From Gammaproteobacteria bacterium (GTDB lineage: Bacteria > Pseudomonadota > Gammaproteobacteria > Granulosicoccales > Granulosicoccaceae), in assembly GCA_019634245.1 (NCBI GenBank), contig JAHQVR010000145.1, positions 1 through 6,142 of the forward strand: DNA of 6,142 bases. Reading direction: 5' to 3'. The notes beneath the pieces were generated by a model, which saw only the letters and a program-made list of their open reading frames with translations, was not told where the DNA came from and ran no database searches. Of this stretch, positions 5,194-6,142 are shown in pieces; the stretch's first letter is position 1, and each line of letters begins with the position of its first letter. The position numbers were made by a program, and so were the translations under genes.

Positions 5194-6142
5194 ATGAATC
5201 AAAGCTCCCCTCTTCGCAAAGCCGTTCGACAACGCTATAAACAAAGCGAATCCGATATTGTTAGTCAACTACTAGCCGAATGCACCTTATCTGCACGTGA
5301 AAGGCACATGCTGAGCGAAAGCGCAGCGACAGTGGTCACAGCCCTTCGTACAGAAAACAACCCAAGTATCATGGAGAGCTTTTTAAGCGAGTACGGCTTA
5401 TCAACAAAAGAAGGCGTCGGGCTCATGTGCCTGGCTGAAGCACTGTTAAGAGTGCCCGACTCGGAAACCATAGATGAACTTATCGCCGATAAAATCGAAC
5501 CATCCAACTGGGGCTTACATCTCGGCCAGTCCAGTTCAAGCCTGGTTAATGCGTCCACCTGGGCATTGTTGCTCACCGGCCAGATACTCGATGATTCAAT
5601 TACAGATAAAGGCAACCCCAATCCAGTCGTTGCACTACGTCAATTAATACGCCGACTTGGAGAACCAGTAGTACGCACAGCCGTTAGTCAGGCGATGAAA
5701 ATGCTCGGCAAACAATTTGTGCTGGGCCAATCCATAGATGAAGCTTTGAATGAAGCTCGCGCACTGGAGTCATCGGGCTATACCTATTCGTACGACATGC
5801 TCGGTGAAGCTGCTCGAACGTACGATGATGCCGAGCGTTATTTCAAAGCCTATGCCCGTGCAATCGAACAAATTGGCACAGTTGCGGGAGCAAAAGTTGC
5901 CAATAAACCTGGCATCTCTATCAAGCTTTCGGCATTACATCCGCGCTACGAATACGCTCAACGTGAAGCGGTATTGAATGAGCTACTGCCTCGTGCGAAA
6001 GAGCTTGTCGACATGGCAGCAAAAGCCAATATCGGGTTAAACATCGATGCAGAAGAAGCTGATCGACTTGATCTTTCATTGGACATTATCGAATCGCTTA
6101 TGAAAAACATGGCAGTACCCGATTGGGATGGCTTTGGGGTAG
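5194..6142 (+). CDS. putA: PutA, proline dehydrogenase part (partial, no DNA-binding domain)
   Basis: The first 316 codons of PutA, cut by the right edge. The family enzyme oxidises proline to pyrroline-5-carboxylate with FAD and, in a later domain not visible here, oxidises the product to glutamate with NAD. Marks present: GLMCLAEALLRVPD (76-89), SSSSLVNASTWALLLTG (113-129), MLGKQFVLGQSIDEAL (170-185), YSYDMLGEAARTYDDA (198-213), GISIKLSALHPRYE (240-253) and NIGLNIDAEEADRLDLSLD (279-297). Lys244 and Asp285 are 41 apart, like E. coli Lys329 and Asp370, an offset of 85. Those missing 85 residues are the ribbon-helix-helix repressor domain and linker, so this PutA should not bind DNA. The ATG lies 4 bp after the mbfA stop; an in-frame TAG at 5176-5178 rules out a longer form. 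No clear ribosome binding site (AGGT at 14 nt is too far). A monofunctional proline dehydrogenase is unlikely because the long N-terminal arm is PutA-specific. Confidence 0.93.
   Translation, partial: MNQSSPLRKAVRQRYKQSESDIVSQLLAECTLSARERHMLSESAATVVTALRTENNPSIMESFLSEYGLSTKEGVGLMCLAEALLRVPDSETIDELIADKIEPSNWGLHLGQSSSSLVNASTWALLLTGQILDDSITDKGNPNPVVALRQLIRRLGEPVVRTAVSQAMKMLGKQFVLGQSIDEALNEARALESSGYTYSYDMLGEAARTYDDAERYFKAYARAIEQIGTVAGAKVANKPGISIKLSALHPRYEYAQREAVLNELLPRAKELVDMAAKANIGLNIDAEEADRLDLSLDIIESLMKNMAVPDWDGFGV

Larger units (their letters stand above)
1666..6142 (+). other. Predicted coupled operon modA-modB-modC-mbfA-putA
   Basis: Five same-strand genes follow one another with junctions of +2 bp, an 11-bp overlap, a 4-bp ATGA overlap and +4 bp. 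There is no room for an internal terminator or a separate intergenic promoter. None has a convincing Shine-Dalgarno motif at 5-9 nt, and two begin with GTG, so later genes probably depend on re-initiating ribosomes. The right end of the array is outside the window. Confidence 0.75.

Noticed and set aside
5265..5621. 118-codon minus-strand open frame within putA
   Set aside because: The plus strand here encodes highly conserved PutA motifs; the reverse frame is low in recognisable structure.

Overview
This window reads as a compact chromosomal stretch of a Gram-negative bacterium, most likely a gammaproteobacterium. The basis is the small E. coli-type integral membrane diacylglycerol kinase (all catalytic residues at a constant offset of four from the E. 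coli protein), the periplasmic-type molybdate binding protein with an N-terminal signal peptide, and a PutA of the proteobacterial type. I see no insertion sequence, tRNA, rRNA, CRISPR array or other sign of an accessory island. Almost every base is coding, and the genera to which this could belong cannot be told from the sequence alone.

The left third is on the minus strand. Read in the direction of transcription it carries dgkA (diacylglycerol kinase), ilvE (branched-chain aminotransferase, 68 bp further) and then, 48 bp after ilvE, the first 25 codons of a gene that runs off the left edge and starts with a signal peptide ending in a lipobox-like APGC. Each of these three genes has a recognisable purine-rich ribosome binding site.

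A 108-bp divergent spacer (1558-1665) separates dgkA from the plus-strand block. It contains three consecutive dyads and a candidate extended -10 whose predicted start point falls on the A of the modA ATG.

The right two thirds is one tightly packed plus-strand array: modA, modB, modC (a complete molybdate/oxyanion ABC importer), a ferritin-like/VIT1 fusion of the MbfA type (membrane-bound iron exporter), and the first 316 codons of putA (proline catabolism, cut by the right edge). Junctions are +2 bp, an 11-bp overlap, a 4-bp ATGA overlap and +4 bp, so the five genes look like one transcript with coupled translation. None of the five has a convincing Shine-Dalgarno site, in contrast to the minus-strand genes. 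putA starts directly with the proline dehydrogenase arm and lacks the N-terminal ribbon-helix-helix DNA-binding domain of E. coli PutA, so it should not repress its own operon by the classical mechanism.

The points most worth following are the unusual joining of molybdate import, iron export and proline oxidation in one coupled array; the rearranged anion pocket of ModA, which resembles Azotobacter vinelandii ModA2 rather than E. coli ModA; and the possible leaderless start of the operon.
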